Shown here: in pieces, positions 20,570 to 31,359 of the stretch | Numbering within the stretch: the stretch's first letter is position 1 | Layout: the number at the start of each line of letters is the position of its first letter | NCBI GenBank assembly: GCA_032718475.1 | Contig: JAUCBJ010007108.1 | Coordinates: 1-64,000, forward strand | Direction of reading: 5' to 3' | DNA: 64,000 nucleotides | From: Nemertoderma westbladi | Taxonomy: Eukaryota > Xenacoelomorpha > Nemertodermatida > Nemertodermatidae | Notes under the pieces: generated by a model | The model's input: the letters and a program-made list of their open reading frames with translations, nothing else | Database searches by the model: none | Told to the model about the DNA's origin: nothing | Made by a program: the position numbers and the translations under genes

Positions 20570-21922
20570 TTAAAACCTTAAAAATAAATCTCTATTCGTC
20601 GCGCCCCTTTGCGGACTCGCTTCGGGGCTGGCGTTCTCGGATCCCGGTTTCGATAGCGACGGGTTAGCCATGACGTCACCGGCACTCAACCCCACTGCGG
20701 GACTGTGCCACGATCCGATCTCGTCCCGTAGACTCCCGATGGACTCGGTAAGCTCCCGAATCCTACCGCGGAGCTCCGCGGCAACTCGGTTGCGTTCATC
20801 CAGCTCCCATCGCGGTAGGAGATCCACGGGATCTGGCTCCCCCTCATTGGTCGACTCCTCAAACACAGTGCTCAACCCTCGCATCTGGGTCCCGTGTCCC
20901 TCTTCTGTCTCCACATCTTTTGCTGCCTCGATAACTTCATTAACGTAGTCCACAATATGACCAGAAGTTCTTTTATCAATTTGGGCTTGAAGATTTATAA
21001 TTTCTGCCTCCAAATCTTTCCTTTCAGCCACAATCGCATCAATATCTTCATTTGGTTGGTTCTCAAGAACATAGAGTCTATCTTTCAAATCATCATTAAT
21101 GGCGCGCTCTTCTCCAAGAACTTCCACCAGATTGTCCATCAACGCATCCATCTTCTCATAAATCTCGCAAACTTTGCGTTTCTCATTCTCTCCGTTATCC
21201 TGTTGGTCGTCCACGGCCGCGACTAACTTCCGGATATCCTCCGAGAGGGCCGCGTTCTCGTAACTAATTTGTCGCGTTTCCTCGTTTAGATTATCTTTCT
21301 CCATCACCTCGTCCTGCTTCAAACAACGTAGCTCGATAACGCGGTAGGTGTAGGACTCAATAATTTCCTTTAATTCCACCGCTGACATTCTTTGTAACTC
21401 CTTGGACAAGCGATGTTTCGAATTATTGCTGGAAATCGTTTCTTCCGCAGAGTCGACAACAGGTAGTTGTGACCTAGTACCTCGTTCGCTCTCTAGTTTA
21501 GCCGGTTGTTCGCTATTGACCCGATGGCTGTCTGGTATAGCCACTCCAGTAAACCGTCGTTGACACACACAAACGGAGCCTTTAATCTCGTCTATTAAAC
21601 TCGGATACCCTAACGCCAGCGAGGTACCCGATGGCTCAGAGGACTCGATGACCGATCGCCCACCCGGGATTAGAGAATCGTCCGACAGTCCTGCCCCCTG
21701 ACCCTGTACATCCGAACGACCTGCCCCCTGACCCTGTACATCCGAACGACCTGCCTCCAGTCCCCGCCCCTGACCCTGTACATCCGAACGACCTGCCTCC
21801 AGTCCCCGTATATCCTCCTCCCTCCCTATGCTAGACGGCTCTGTCTCCAATCTCTCAGCAGTTTCCATTCCCCCCTTTCCGTAAACATTGCACCGCAGTT
21901 GTAGCTCCTCTGGCAATGTCAT
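20570..21922 (-). CDS. Coiled-coil protein, unrecognised (single-exon ORF or terminal exon)
   Basis: A 450-residue frame from an ATG at 21922 (an upstream TTG is less likely) to TAA. Near the N-terminus (residues ~40-80) a short peptide with GRSDVQGQG repeats three times. Residues ~170-340 are acidic, heptad-like coiled coil, opening with LSKELQRMSAVELKEIIES. Its C-terminal part has further helical segments. The opening block loosely resembles the coiled coil of schwannomin-interacting protein 1 (L..M....L..I... then E.DNL..E), but that is not enough to name it. A possible 3' splice site (ttttttacaattatag) lies just upstream on this strand, so earlier exons are possible. Composition and the long open frame support a real gene; its function is unknown. 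Confidence 0.6.
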   Translation of the reverse strand: MTLPEELQLRCNVYGKGGMETAERLETEPSSIGREEDIRGLEAGRSDVQGQGRGLEAGRSDVQGQGAGRSDVQGQGAGLSDDSLIPGGRSVIESSEPSGTSLALGYPSLIDEIKGSVCVCQRRFTGVAIPDSHRVNSEQPAKLESERGTRSQLPVVDSAEETISSNNSKHRLSKELQRMSAVELKEIIESYTYRVIELRCLKQDEVMEKDNLNEETRQISYENAALSEDIRKLVAAVDDQQDNGENEKRKVCEIYEKMDALMDNLVEVLGEERAINDDLKDRLYVLENQPNEDIDAIVAERKDLEAEIINLQAQIDKRTSGHIVDYVNEVIEAAKDVETEEGHGTQMRGLSTVFEESTNEGEPDPVDLLPRWELDERNRVAAELRGRIRELTESIGSLRDEIGSWHSPAVGLSAGDVMANPSLSKPGSENASPEASPQRGATNRDLFLRF

Positions 21923-22500
21923 CAACGGACTCAATTCAGATTTCTATAATTGTAAAAAATATCCTGTCACTGCGAGAGATATGTTAGTTCTAGAACAGAT
22001 ATTGGTTTTCTATAACATTTTTTGTCAAGAAAAAAATAAAACTGGAGCGTATATAAATCCAGGGATCGTTATACCGATTGTAAAAATGTATTTCTTTTAG
22101 AGACTAATAATATAACACTAGGTAACATGATAATGAGGTTGATTTCTAACACTCCCATCCGACTCCCATCCGGACCCATCCGACTCCCATCCGGACACAA
22201 AGTAATTAGTTATATTTTATTTAATTATTTACATTCTATTTTAATTTAATTTAAATTAAATTTCAAATTTTTAAATCTTAATCACATTGCTTGGAATTTG
22301 AAACACATTTTTTATAAGATTTAAGATTTTTATAAGATTTTTAAAAAATTATCTTTTGCGAAATCGCACTCACTGATCGTGGCCATTCTTCACATTAGTC
22401 GTATTTTTTTTTCATATCAATAGAAAGCTTGCGTTGCAAGGATTTCAATTATGTAACAATGTCTGAATTTCGTTGAGAAACAGCTGAGCCTGAGATGTAT
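21923..22500. other. AT-rich spacer with short direct repeats
   Basis: No gene. At 22149-22198 the phrase 'actcccatccg(ga)' is repeated four times. The rest is AT-rich. Confidence 0.4.
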
Positions 22501-22539
22501 GCGTTCAAATTTGCGAGAATTATTGTTCACCCAAGGCCA

Positions 22540-24147
22540 TTTATTGGACGGATCCATCATGCTTGTCCTTATTTTTGGACGGATCCATCATGGATGTCCT
22601 TATTTTTGGACGGATCCATCATGGATGTCCTTATTTTTGGACGGATCCCTCATGGATGTCCTTATTTTTGGACGGATCCATCATGGATGTCCTTATTTTT
22701 GGACGGATCCCTCATGGATGTCCTTATTTTTGGACGGATCCATCATGGATGTTGGACGGATCCATCATGTATGTCCTTATTTTTGAACGGATCCATAATG
22801 GATGTCCTTATTTTTGGACGGATCCATCATGGATGTTGGACGGATCCATCATGGATGTCCTTATTTTTGGACGGAACCATCATGGATGTCCTTATCTTTG
22901 GACGGATCCATCATGGATGTCCTTATTTTTGGACGGATCCATCATGGATGTTAGACGGATCCATGATGGATGTCCGTATTTTTGGACGGATCCATCATTG
23001 ATGTTGGACGGATCCATCATGGATGTCCTTATTTTTGGACGGATCCATCATGGATGTTGTACGGATCCATCATGGATGTCCTCAGTTTTGGACGGATCCA
23101 TCATTGATTTTGGACGGATCCATCATGGATGTCCTTATTTTTGGACGGATCCATCATGGATGTTGGACGGATCCATGATGGATGTCCGTATTTTTGGACG
23201 GATCCATCATTGATGTTGGACGGATACATCATGGATGTCTTTATTTTTAGAAGGATCCATCATGGATGTTGGACGGATCCATCATGGATGTCTTTATTTT
23301 TGGACGGATCCACCATGGATGTTGGACGGATCCATCATGGATGTCCTTATTTTTGGACGTATCCATCATGGATGTTGGACGGATACATCATGGATGTCCT
23401 TAGTTTTGGACGGATCCATCATGGATGTTGGACGGATCCACCATGGATGTCCTTATTTTTGGACGGATCCATCATGGATGTTGGACGGATCCATCATGGA
23501 TGTCCTTATTTTTAGACGGATCCATCATGGATGTTGGACGGATCCATGATGGATGTCCTTATTTTTGGACGGATCCATCATGGATGTCCTTAGTTTTGGA
23601 CGGATCCATCATGGATGTTGGACGGATCCATCATGGATGTTGGACGGATCCATCATGGATGTTGGACGGATCCATCATGGATGTTGGACGGATCCATGAT
23701 GGATGTCCTTATTTTTGGACGGATCCATCATGGATGTTGGACGGATCCATGATGGATGTCCTTATTTTTGGACGGATCCATGATGGATGTCCTTATTTTT
23801 GGACGGATCCATCATGGATGTTGTACGGATCCATCATGGATGTCCTTATTTTGGACGGATCCATCATGGATGTTGGACGGATCCATGATGGATGTCCTTA
23901 TTTTTGGACGGATCTATCATGGATGTTGGACGGATCCATGATGGATGTCCTTATTTTTGGACGCATCCATCATGGATGTTGGACGGATCTATGATGGATG
24001 TCCTTATTTTTGGACGGATCCATGACGGATGTCCTTATTTTTGGACGGATCCATCATGGATGTTGGACGGATCCATCATGGATGTCCTTAGTTTTGGACG
24101 GATCCATCATGGATGTCCTTATTTTTGGACGCATCCATCATGGATGT
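22540..24147. repeat. GGATCC minisatellite with 31-bp and 22-bp units (left part)
   Basis: Two unit types alternate: a 31-mer (ggatccatcatggatgtc+cttatttttggac) and a 22-mer that lacks 9 bases of the cttattttt block. The core ccatcatgg is sometimes replaced by its own reverse complement, ccatgatgg. The array stops abruptly at 24147, where an LTR begins, and resumes at 42789 behind the second LTR. ORFs across it have periodic MSLFLDGSIMDV-type translations and are not genes. Confidence 0.95.
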
Positions 24148-25317
24148 TGTTTGCGCTTTTAAGACCTTTGACAGTTTAACCTGCCAAAATTAGAATGTCT
24201 TTTGGATGATAGATAGTCTTTAGCCTATGACGAGTATTTGATACACTACATTAGCTGAAGCCAGTCTATGCGCAATCATTCACCCGCTGGATATACCCGG
24301 GAGACTGAATTCGGAAGCTTAATGATTGATGGTGTAAGCCTACTGTATTATTCGACTGATCGTAATATATAATCTCTGACAAATATTATTCACTTTCGGG
24401 AAATATTAACAGTTCCTTTAGGACGTGGCGCTCTAAATATGTAAACAGAGTTATGACTTAAACTAGACACAACGAAAAGGCTATAGATTCACGTATATGG
24501 CGCATTCTTTAGGAGATGCTTTGTTATCAGTTACACTCATACACAATGCTGCACAATACTGCACACTAATCTGCCGACCTTCACTAAATTTGGTCACGTA
24601 TAAAGAGAGCAACATACAATTTATGTCGGGCATATGAAATAGCATTAGATTCACTTCAAACCACCGTCGCAATCGTTTATCTGTAACCGGTCTCTCTAAC
24701 CTTTAGTATATCAAGAAGATTGGGATGTCGGACTATTGATCAGTATTCCGATATAATATTTCATCAACAAATATAACGAATAACCGACAGTAAAAGCAGT
24801 AAAGTTAAGGTATAAATGATTATTAAGTGAGTGAATTAACTCGGTAACTCGTTTGCATTGGTATGGTTAGGTTAGATAACAGATATACGTTCTATAATTA
24901 AGCCTACTAATGTAAGACTAAAGACTGAAACACGGAGGTGCCAAAAGCCGGTGTTCTTAGGCTCTGGGCAAAAACATAACACTGAATTCCTGAGTTTCTG
25001 TATCCACCTCCAACACAGAGACAAAAAACGCTCTGATTGGTCGACCGAACAACGAGAGAACAAAGAAACAAAGAAATGTCGACGTGGCAATATCAGCTGT
25101 TAGATCATCATGGTAGCGACACTGTTTTCAAGAGTATCGAGCTTATTGCGTCCCGAAATTGCGGATTATGTCCTCTAAAGTACAAATACAGAAGAAATGG
25201 CTTTTATGTCCTCTAAAACACCAGTACAGTAAGGACACGGCCTTTTTATGCCCAGTAAACCAACTACAGAGTACTTTACGGGGAAAATAACCGGCTAATT
25301 ACGCAAAAGCTTTTACA
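24148..25317 (-). repeat. 3' LTR of the BEL/Pao element
   Basis: 1170 bp, starting tgtttgcgctttt and ending aagcttttaca on the plus strand. Over 99% identical by eye to 41609-42788. I noticed roughly five substitutions plus gaps of about 8 and 2 bases. A 72-codon ORF present in both LTRs (24872-25090, minus) has no recognisable domain. Confidence 0.95.
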
Positions 25318-25395
25318 CCGCTCCCAGAAAATGGGATTTAAGTCTATAAAATATAACAAATCACAGTTTCTAAAATATAAAGATACTCTAAACAG

Positions 25396-28359
25396 TTAGT
25401 CTTTCTTACGCGGACGGCGTTTACGCAGTTTTTTGAGGCTAGTAAGAGTCCTTTTCTCTTTGGGGCGAGCCACTTTACTAGGAGGGCTGTAACTCCTGGG
25501 TGAAGGGTGCAATACAATTGCATCAGAAGGTTTCGGATTGCGATCGGTGTATCCGCCGGTCGAGGTACCTGGTTGATCGATATCAACTTCCGTGGAGCGA
25601 GGTCTAACAGCCTTTAGGGCGCGCCTCAGGACAGCAGCTCCTACGGGTCCTTGACGGGTTGTCTGGGCAATGGCGGTAGGTGGACCGTGAGTGGTGAGAA
25701 ACTTCCTTGGTTTAATAGTTCTTTCCAACTCGCGTTCTCGGGCTCGATATTCGTAGGGCCGTCGAGATACTTCCTGTAACTCAGGGTGCGAGTTGATAAA
25801 TAAATCGCCATACTCAGGGTCTTGACGGATATAATTGATCAAATGGTATGAAGTAATATCGTTAGGATTGACGTTCCTAAGGTATCTTCTAACAAATTTA
25901 GTGGAAATACACTCACCAACACGCTTCATTAGCTCGTAACTCGGTATGCGTGTTTTTTGTTCCACAGACGCTAATAAATAAGGATGGAACGCGTAAACTC
26001 CCTCGTAAGAGCGTCCAGGGTAGTATCGATGACGGGACTCACAGTGTAAATCCGCGTTAGCTTCCCAAGCTCGGATGTAGCGCAGGGTAATCATTTCATC
26101 TACGCTCTCTAAATCGTGATTAAAGGGGCAATTATAACTGGCATGTCCTTTAAGTTGACAGTGGTGGCATTGAGTCATAAATTGGGGGCAGACTGCAAAA
26201 ATATGAGAGTTATTAAGTCTGCAATACGCACAATATATCTCCATCATTGGTTGTTCGTGGAAATAGGAACAGGGTACGTCTGAGTCCATAGGAGTGAAAT
26301 GGTCTCTCGATGCGCATAATCGACAACGTTTTCGAGAAACATAGTTAGCGTGTCGATAATCGTATGCGGTGAGACATTGTGGACCTTGATACCACTCTAA
26401 GACGTAGTCGTTATCGCTGCTCCGGGGCGCTGTAGGCTGAATCGCTTCAGCTTCTAAGCATATTGGTTCATCTTCCAATTGCATAGCTGAGGTAGGTGCG
26501 GCTGTCTCCGCAAGCGGACCCACTGTCTGAACTTCGACGACAGAATAACCCGTGGGTATTCGGGGTCTTTGTATAACAGATGAGTGCAAGTTCTGTATAC
26601 AAACGTCCTGAAAAAGGGCAAATCCCGCGCTGTTTAGCTTCTCCGCCGCTGAGTCTCTCAGGCTGAGTTTGGTCAGAGCGCGGTCCTTGAACTGACTATC
26701 AACGTTACGGAACGGAGTCAGAAAGCGCCTGAAACATTCAAAGCGGATGAATTTATTGTGTTCATCTAACTTGGCGAGTTTGGTTCCAAGTATTAAGGGA
26801 TGGGCGCGTATGGTACGACTGCACACATCGGCTAGCCAACCCGCAAGTGCTGCGTTTTCAAAGATCGTGTATATAGCTAAGGAGGGACGAAGTGGAACAC
26901 TCATAAAGCTATACACGGCTCCAGGTGCGGTCAATGGTCCATCAAAGTATAAACGAGAATAATGATCTCCGTATACTTGTTGGTAATTTATAGGATTTCC
27001 AACCTTGAAATTACTTTGAAAGGCAAGATGTCCGATGGAGGTTCGTTGTACTTTGGTAATTCCGCTGGGTGTATTGGCATACATAGTGCGGAAGAAACCT
27101 CGGCCTTCTGCCCAAGGAGCAATCAGCTGAGTATCAACGAAGGGGTATAGAATGTTCTCCATATTCCGAAAGTCGTTCTGTAGGTCTCCATAAACAGCTG
27201 AGCCGATTTTAAGGATTCCTTCGTTAAACAGCATCTCGAGCACGGGTTGGGGTAACATCGATCCATCGATACCCATGGCCGGCTTGCGCTCGGTGTCGGT
27301 GACGTAACGCTGCGCGAGTTCAAATTGTCCATGTCGGAGTTTCTTTTGTGTCTCAGTAAGAGTTTCAAAAGAATAATCAATAACGTCGGAACACGCTCGA
27401 GTAAATACGTGGGTAGAACCAGCGAGTCCTCGTATGTGTATCATCCGCGTAGTTCCAAGTTCTCCAACCGGAACGCTACCTTCGTTATCGTAAGTGACAA
27501 CTCCATACATCTCGATAACGTTAAGAGTTTCGTTCCACTCTTTAGTGGCGTTTTCGAGTGTCATTCCCACAGGATGCCACAAGGTAGCACATTCGCTAGC
27601 ATTATGCAGGTCTTTATACTTTAAATATTGTGTGGTATATGTTTCCACATCTCCATATCGTTGTATTCTTTCCTCCTCGAATAACACATCAAGATTCCAG
27701 TGCACTAAACGAGTTTTGATGAATCCATCAAGATTATACGGAGGTATTGTTTCTTTCTCTATTCTGGAAACATTATATGGTTTTCGAAATGAGTTTACTT
27801 TAACTAACTGATCCAGATGTTTCTGCAGTTGTTCGAGTTCGACAAGATCGAGAGGATTTATTAACGGTAGAAACTTCGGACTATGTGTAGGATCTTCCGG
27901 TTTTACCATGTAATATTGTTTTAGATTGACGTAATAAGGGTGATCTTTGATCCCATAAAACGAGTCCGGTAAAGGTCTAGCGCGTATGTTTACATCGTGT
28001 ACCATGCGACGGACAAGATCTGCTCTATTGTCCGGAGGTTCAACGAGTATACCATCGACACGAGCGGATTCGATGGGCGGACGCTGCAACAGAGGAGCGT
28101 CGGCGATAAGATCGCGAGATCTTAGGTTGATATCAACCGGTTGGGGTTGTGCCGTCGCAAAAAGTTTGTCTCCGAAATGGGGAACCATCGAGGGATGAAG
28201 AATGGTTTTAGAGTAGAGATCCGTCATAAGGATTTGCGCTTCGGGTTGAGCTAAAGCCGCTTCTTCTCTCTCATCCAGTTCTATATGTCTCTCCTCGAGC
28301 TGATTCTCCTCCGCTTGTTGTTGTAGACGCTCATCTAGAAACTCTTGTAAAGAGTAGGT
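25396..28359 (-). CDS. Unknown retroelement protein with CCHC zinc knuckles, downstream part
   Basis: This frame runs from just after a TGA (28360-28362) to TAG at 25396. The first ATG is at 28227, giving 943 residues. The 44 codons before it are open in the same frame as the 426-codon ORF upstream and are Glu/Gln-rich, coiled-coil-like. About 600 residues show no domain I recognise, and no signal peptide or obvious membrane span. Residues ~630-705 (from the ATG) form a Cys/His cluster with C-X2-C-X4-H-X4-C (CHHCQLKGHASYNC), the retroviral nucleocapsid knuckle, and two related copies before it. The tail is strongly basic (KKLRKRRPRKKD). It sits where other retroelements carry env, but looks like a nucleic-acid-binding or structural protein. 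It could be a second Gag-like protein or a captured host gene. Confidence 0.75.
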   Translation of the reverse strand, partial: TYSLQEFLDERLQQQAEENQLEERHIELDEREEAALAQPEAQILMTDLYSKTILHPSMVPHFGDKLFATAQPQPVDINLRSRDLIADAPLLQRPPIESARVDGILVEPPDNRADLVRRMVHDVNIRARPLPDSFYGIKDHPYYVNLKQYYMVKPEDPTHSPKFLPLINPLDLVELEQLQKHLDQLVKVNSFRKPYNVSRIEKETIPPYNLDGFIKTRLVHWNLDVLFEEERIQRYGDVETYTTQYLKYKDLHNASECATLWHPVGMTLENATKEWNETLNVIEMYGVVTYDNEGSVPVGELGTTRMIHIRGLAGSTHVFTRACSDVIDYSFETLTETQKKLRHGQFELAQRYVTDTERKPAMGIDGSMLPQPVLEMLFNEGILKIGSAVYGDLQNDFRNMENILYPFVDTQLIAPWAEGRGFFRTMYANTPSGITKVQRTSIGHLAFQSNFKVGNPINYQQVYGDHYSRLYFDGPLTAPGAVYSFMSVPLRPSLAIYTIFENAALAGWLADVCSRTIRAHPLILGTKLAKLDEHNKFIRFECFRRFLTPFRNVDSQFKDRALTKLSLRDSAAEKLNSAGFALFQDVCIQNLHSSVIQRPRIPTGYSVVEVQTVGPLAETAAPTSAMQLEDEPICLEAEAIQPTAPRSSDNDYVLEWYQGPQCLTAYDYRHANYVSRKRCRLCASRDHFTPMDSDVPCSYFHEQPMMEIYCAYCRLNNSHIFAVCPQFMTQCHHCQLKGHASYNCPFNHDLESVDEMITLRYIRAWEANADLHCESRHRYYPGRSYEGVYAFHPYLLASVEQKTRIPSYELMKRVGECISTKFVRRYLRNVNPNDITSYHLINYIRQDPEYGDLFINSHPELQEVSRRPYEYRARERELERTIKPRKFLTTHGPPTAIAQTTRQGPVGAAVLRRALKAVRPRSTEVDIDQPGTSTGGYTDRNPKPSDAIVLHPSPRSYSPPSKVARPKEKRTLTSLKKLRKRRPRKKD

Positions 28360-29640
28360 TCATCCACGTTCGATGTCCTCCTCGAGATTTTGTATTTCTC
28401 TATCGAACTGGGGTAAAGCTAATTCCTTCACCGCTTGGACTTGTTGCTGCAATTTACGCTTCTCCAAACAATCGTACGTTCCCTTTCCGATTTTCTGCCG
28501 AATAGCGTCTAATGCGTTTCGTACGACGCTCTCTTCGACTTCCGTAACGGGTTGGATAGAGGTGAAGCCGGGACGGTTGTATGGGTTAAACGGCGATATG
28601 AGATGACCACGTCCCAATCCAGCTAGGTAGGGTTGGCGAATGTCTCGTGAGCCTACTACCGGAGTGCCACCGATCAACTGTTCGGGTAACACTAGATCTT
28701 TGAACAGTGAGTACAGTTCGGGAGGATCCGTGATACTATTAGGGTCAAGAGTTTGAGGTCTAACTGAGGAATGCGGAGGTCTGACCGAGTATTCCGGAAC
28801 TCTGATCATCGGTTTGTTCAAGGATCGCTTGAGTCGAGCGACCGCAGGGGACACGTCGAACAGGTTTCGCTCGAAACTCCCGTAAGTATATCGTGTAAAA
28901 CTGTGTTTAGCGCAACGTATCCGCGGATGTTTATGTCTTTCCGTTTGCTGATTGGGTCTAGGGCATTCGTCGCAGTAATACCAAAGACGCATGTCCTGCA
29001 GAGGAAACGCGGGTGATCGTTCTCCAGTTTTACAATATTCCTCCATCTGTTCGAAGCTATCCGGGACGACAGGTAGCGGTCGATCGGCGGTAAGATACAT
29101 CATAGTGAAATAGAGTCGTTTGAGTTCTATCATAGGATCATGATGTATACCTTGAGGATATCGAGTTTCGAGATTTTGTTGACTGGCAATATTGAGGTAT
29201 GTTTCTCTCAAGAATTCCAGATAATCGTTGAAGTCGTTGCGTTTATCCGGCTCTTCAACGTCTTCTCTCTCGAGTCTGTTTCGAATAGAGTTCTCGTGTT
29301 CTATTCTTGGCTTATCGTTCCGATTCCGCTGGGTATGATATTTAAATAAAACCATTTCCCTTTCGGTATCCACATCGTCCGTGTCGTGTAAATCGATAGG
29401 ATGGCCGGTAGTTAAGAAGTCCATATACGTACCATTACGATGCGTATAACGAGCGGTGAACTTTCTATAGTCCAATTCACGCGTAAGTTGCTCCGGGGAC
29501 ATCGGCGGTTCGATATAACGACCATCATCCTCCGTAGTAGTTGGACCAGCGTCGCCGTGTATCAAGCTATCGACAAACGCTTGTAAAGGTAGAGTATATC
29601 GCTCCCTGATACCAAGATCATCTTCTATCAACTCAGTCAT
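28360..29640 (-). CDS. Unknown retroelement protein, upstream part (ends at in-frame TGA)
   Basis: 426 residues from an ATG at 29640 to a TGA at 28362-28360. The same frame then stays open for 987 more codons, so this and the next entry are probably one gene of about 1414 codons. A C-to-T change in a CGA codon (CpG) would account for the stop. The protein is acidic in its first third, Pro-rich later, and has a small Cys/His motif near residues 220-245 (CDEC...C..H). It ends in a Gln/Glu-rich helical stretch. I see no match to any enzyme, capsid or envelope family. A 1.7-kb non-coding gap separates it from integrase, which suggests its own subgenomic or spliced message. Confidence 0.65.
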   Translation of the reverse strand: MTELIEDDLGIRERYTLPLQAFVDSLIHGDAGPTTTEDDGRYIEPPMSPEQLTRELDYRKFTARYTHRNGTYMDFLTTGHPIDLHDTDDVDTEREMVLFKYHTQRNRNDKPRIEHENSIRNRLEREDVEEPDKRNDFNDYLEFLRETYLNIASQQNLETRYPQGIHHDPMIELKRLYFTMMYLTADRPLPVVPDSFEQMEEYCKTGERSPAFPLQDMRLWYYCDECPRPNQQTERHKHPRIRCAKHSFTRYTYGSFERNLFDVSPAVARLKRSLNKPMIRVPEYSVRPPHSSVRPQTLDPNSITDPPELYSLFKDLVLPEQLIGGTPVVGSRDIRQPYLAGLGRGHLISPFNPYNRPGFTSIQPVTEVEESVVRNALDAIRQKIGKGTYDCLEKRKLQQQVQAVKELALPQFDREIQNLEEDIERG

Positions 29641-31359
29641 ATCTGCTATGAGTTTATCAATATTATAATGAGTTTATATATATATTAGGCTAGCGGGCGT
29701 CGCTGCCTACCCCTCTTTTGCCCCCGGACAGTGTAAGATCCTCAGCGCCGATGTACCGTCGTCGCTGTGCTTTCGCCAACGATGTAGCTACACAACGACA
29801 ACGATAACCGGCACAAGTCACTTCACTGTCCGTCCCAAAGGCTTAGATGTACTGCAGGTTCTTCTTGGAGAGTTAGGGTTACTTTCACAATTGCGACTCG
29901 CTACTGTAAACACACCTTAGTAGTAACATTCACCTACAAACGCACAAATTCAACACAACTGCAACAAACTGCACACATTCGGGCCATTTGTCCGTTAGTC
30001 AGTACCTTCCAGAATGTCACTGTATTTATTATATATCCTTGGATACTAGCGGTGTGCTATTTATTCCCTATGCTATTCAATGGGGCATGCCTTCTATTGT
30101 TCTTTTAACTCACTTCTAATTCTAGCGTGGTTGTTGCCATGGTGACATTATGGAAAGCTAGCGGTAGAATTAGGGTAATTCTCATGCATACAGATCTGGG
30201 ATGCTATTTAATAGTAATTCTTTAATGGTCAATATCCCCTTTATACATGATTCTATGAATTTTATCGGCTATTGACTATACATTAGAGATTCTCGCACAC
30301 AAATACACTTAATAGAGTGAATCTCCGCTCCCATGATCTATTAATTAATGGAATTTTGGGAATGTTATAAATTGTATAAAATGACAATTTATTAAATTCA
30401 TTGAAATATCTGAATTTAAATTTATTCCCGTAAATTTTATTATTTAATGTTAAATAGACACAATTTTATTCCAGAACGTGTCTGGGGACTGGGATCCTTG
30501 ATTCTAGGAATTTTGTCCTTTTAAGAGTATCGGTAAGTGCTACGATATCTTAATCGACTAGAATTTTAAAGGATCTGATATTTGACAGATTTTTGTAAAT
30601 ATTAATAATTAATATTTAGGATGGGCACCAGTTTATTCCAGAACTTGTCTGGGGACGTTAACCATTGATTCTAGAAATTTGTCTTTCAAGTATATCGGTG
30701 GGTGCCGCGATATCTTAATCGACTAGAATTACAGATGGTCAAAGGGTTTAACAGATTTATTTTGCGTTATACGCTACTGTTAAAGGGACATCACGCTACT
30801 ATATGTATTATTTAATATACGGTATGAGAGCAATATCGCACGAAGCAATGTCAGTGTGAAGAGGCAAGTCGTTTCCAAGGTCTACCCAGAGCTTGGTTTA
30901 GCCGAGACACGAGGATCTGAACTTTGCATTCCTAATACTCTGCCTACCAATAATACTTGAATATAGTAGTGGCTTTATTGTACTTTAATAAGTACGAAGA
31001 TTTCATCTTACTGTAGTCACGTATTGATAATGTAATACGGGCAGTAAGGAAAGAGAAAAAGAATTATTTCTCGCCGTCGCACTAAATATATAATATACGT
31101 AATTAAATAATAAACGCGAATATATATTGCACTAATCTACTAAATAATCTCTAAAATACCATACTACTAAATAAAATTAAATAAAACGATTAAAATAAAA
31201 TTACATAATAATACATACATAAATATAAAAATAAAACAAATACAAATATAAAGTAATATGGTCACACACCCACTCCAGCCGTTGTTAAGTTGGGGAGTCC
31301 CTAGATGTTTGTTGGATTAGGGAGGTGGTCGTGGGAAGAGTATCTTGTCTCCCATAGTT
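29641..31359. other. Non-coding gap inside the retrotransposon
   Basis: 1.7 kb between the integrase frame and the downstream gene, AT-rich with no credible ORF. A ~100-bp sequence occurs twice (about 30471-30570 and 30630-30730; shared ttattccagaac-tgtctgggga and cgatatcttaatcgactagaatt). It may hold a splice acceptor or internal promoter for the downstream gene. I cannot identify one with confidence. Confidence 0.5.

Noticed and set aside
22495-24179. Set of ORFs with MDVLIFGRIHHG-type repeats
   Set aside because: Frames through the GGATCC minisatellite; the repeated sequence explains them completely.
24872-25090. 72-codon minus-strand ORF, repeated at 42341-42559
   Set aside because: Conserved only because both LTRs are nearly identical; no domain, and it lies within LTR sequence.
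25396-29640. Retroviral-type envelope gene in the env position
   Set aside because: No signal peptide, membrane anchor or furin-type site is visible; the zinc knuckles and basic tail argue against an envelope protein.
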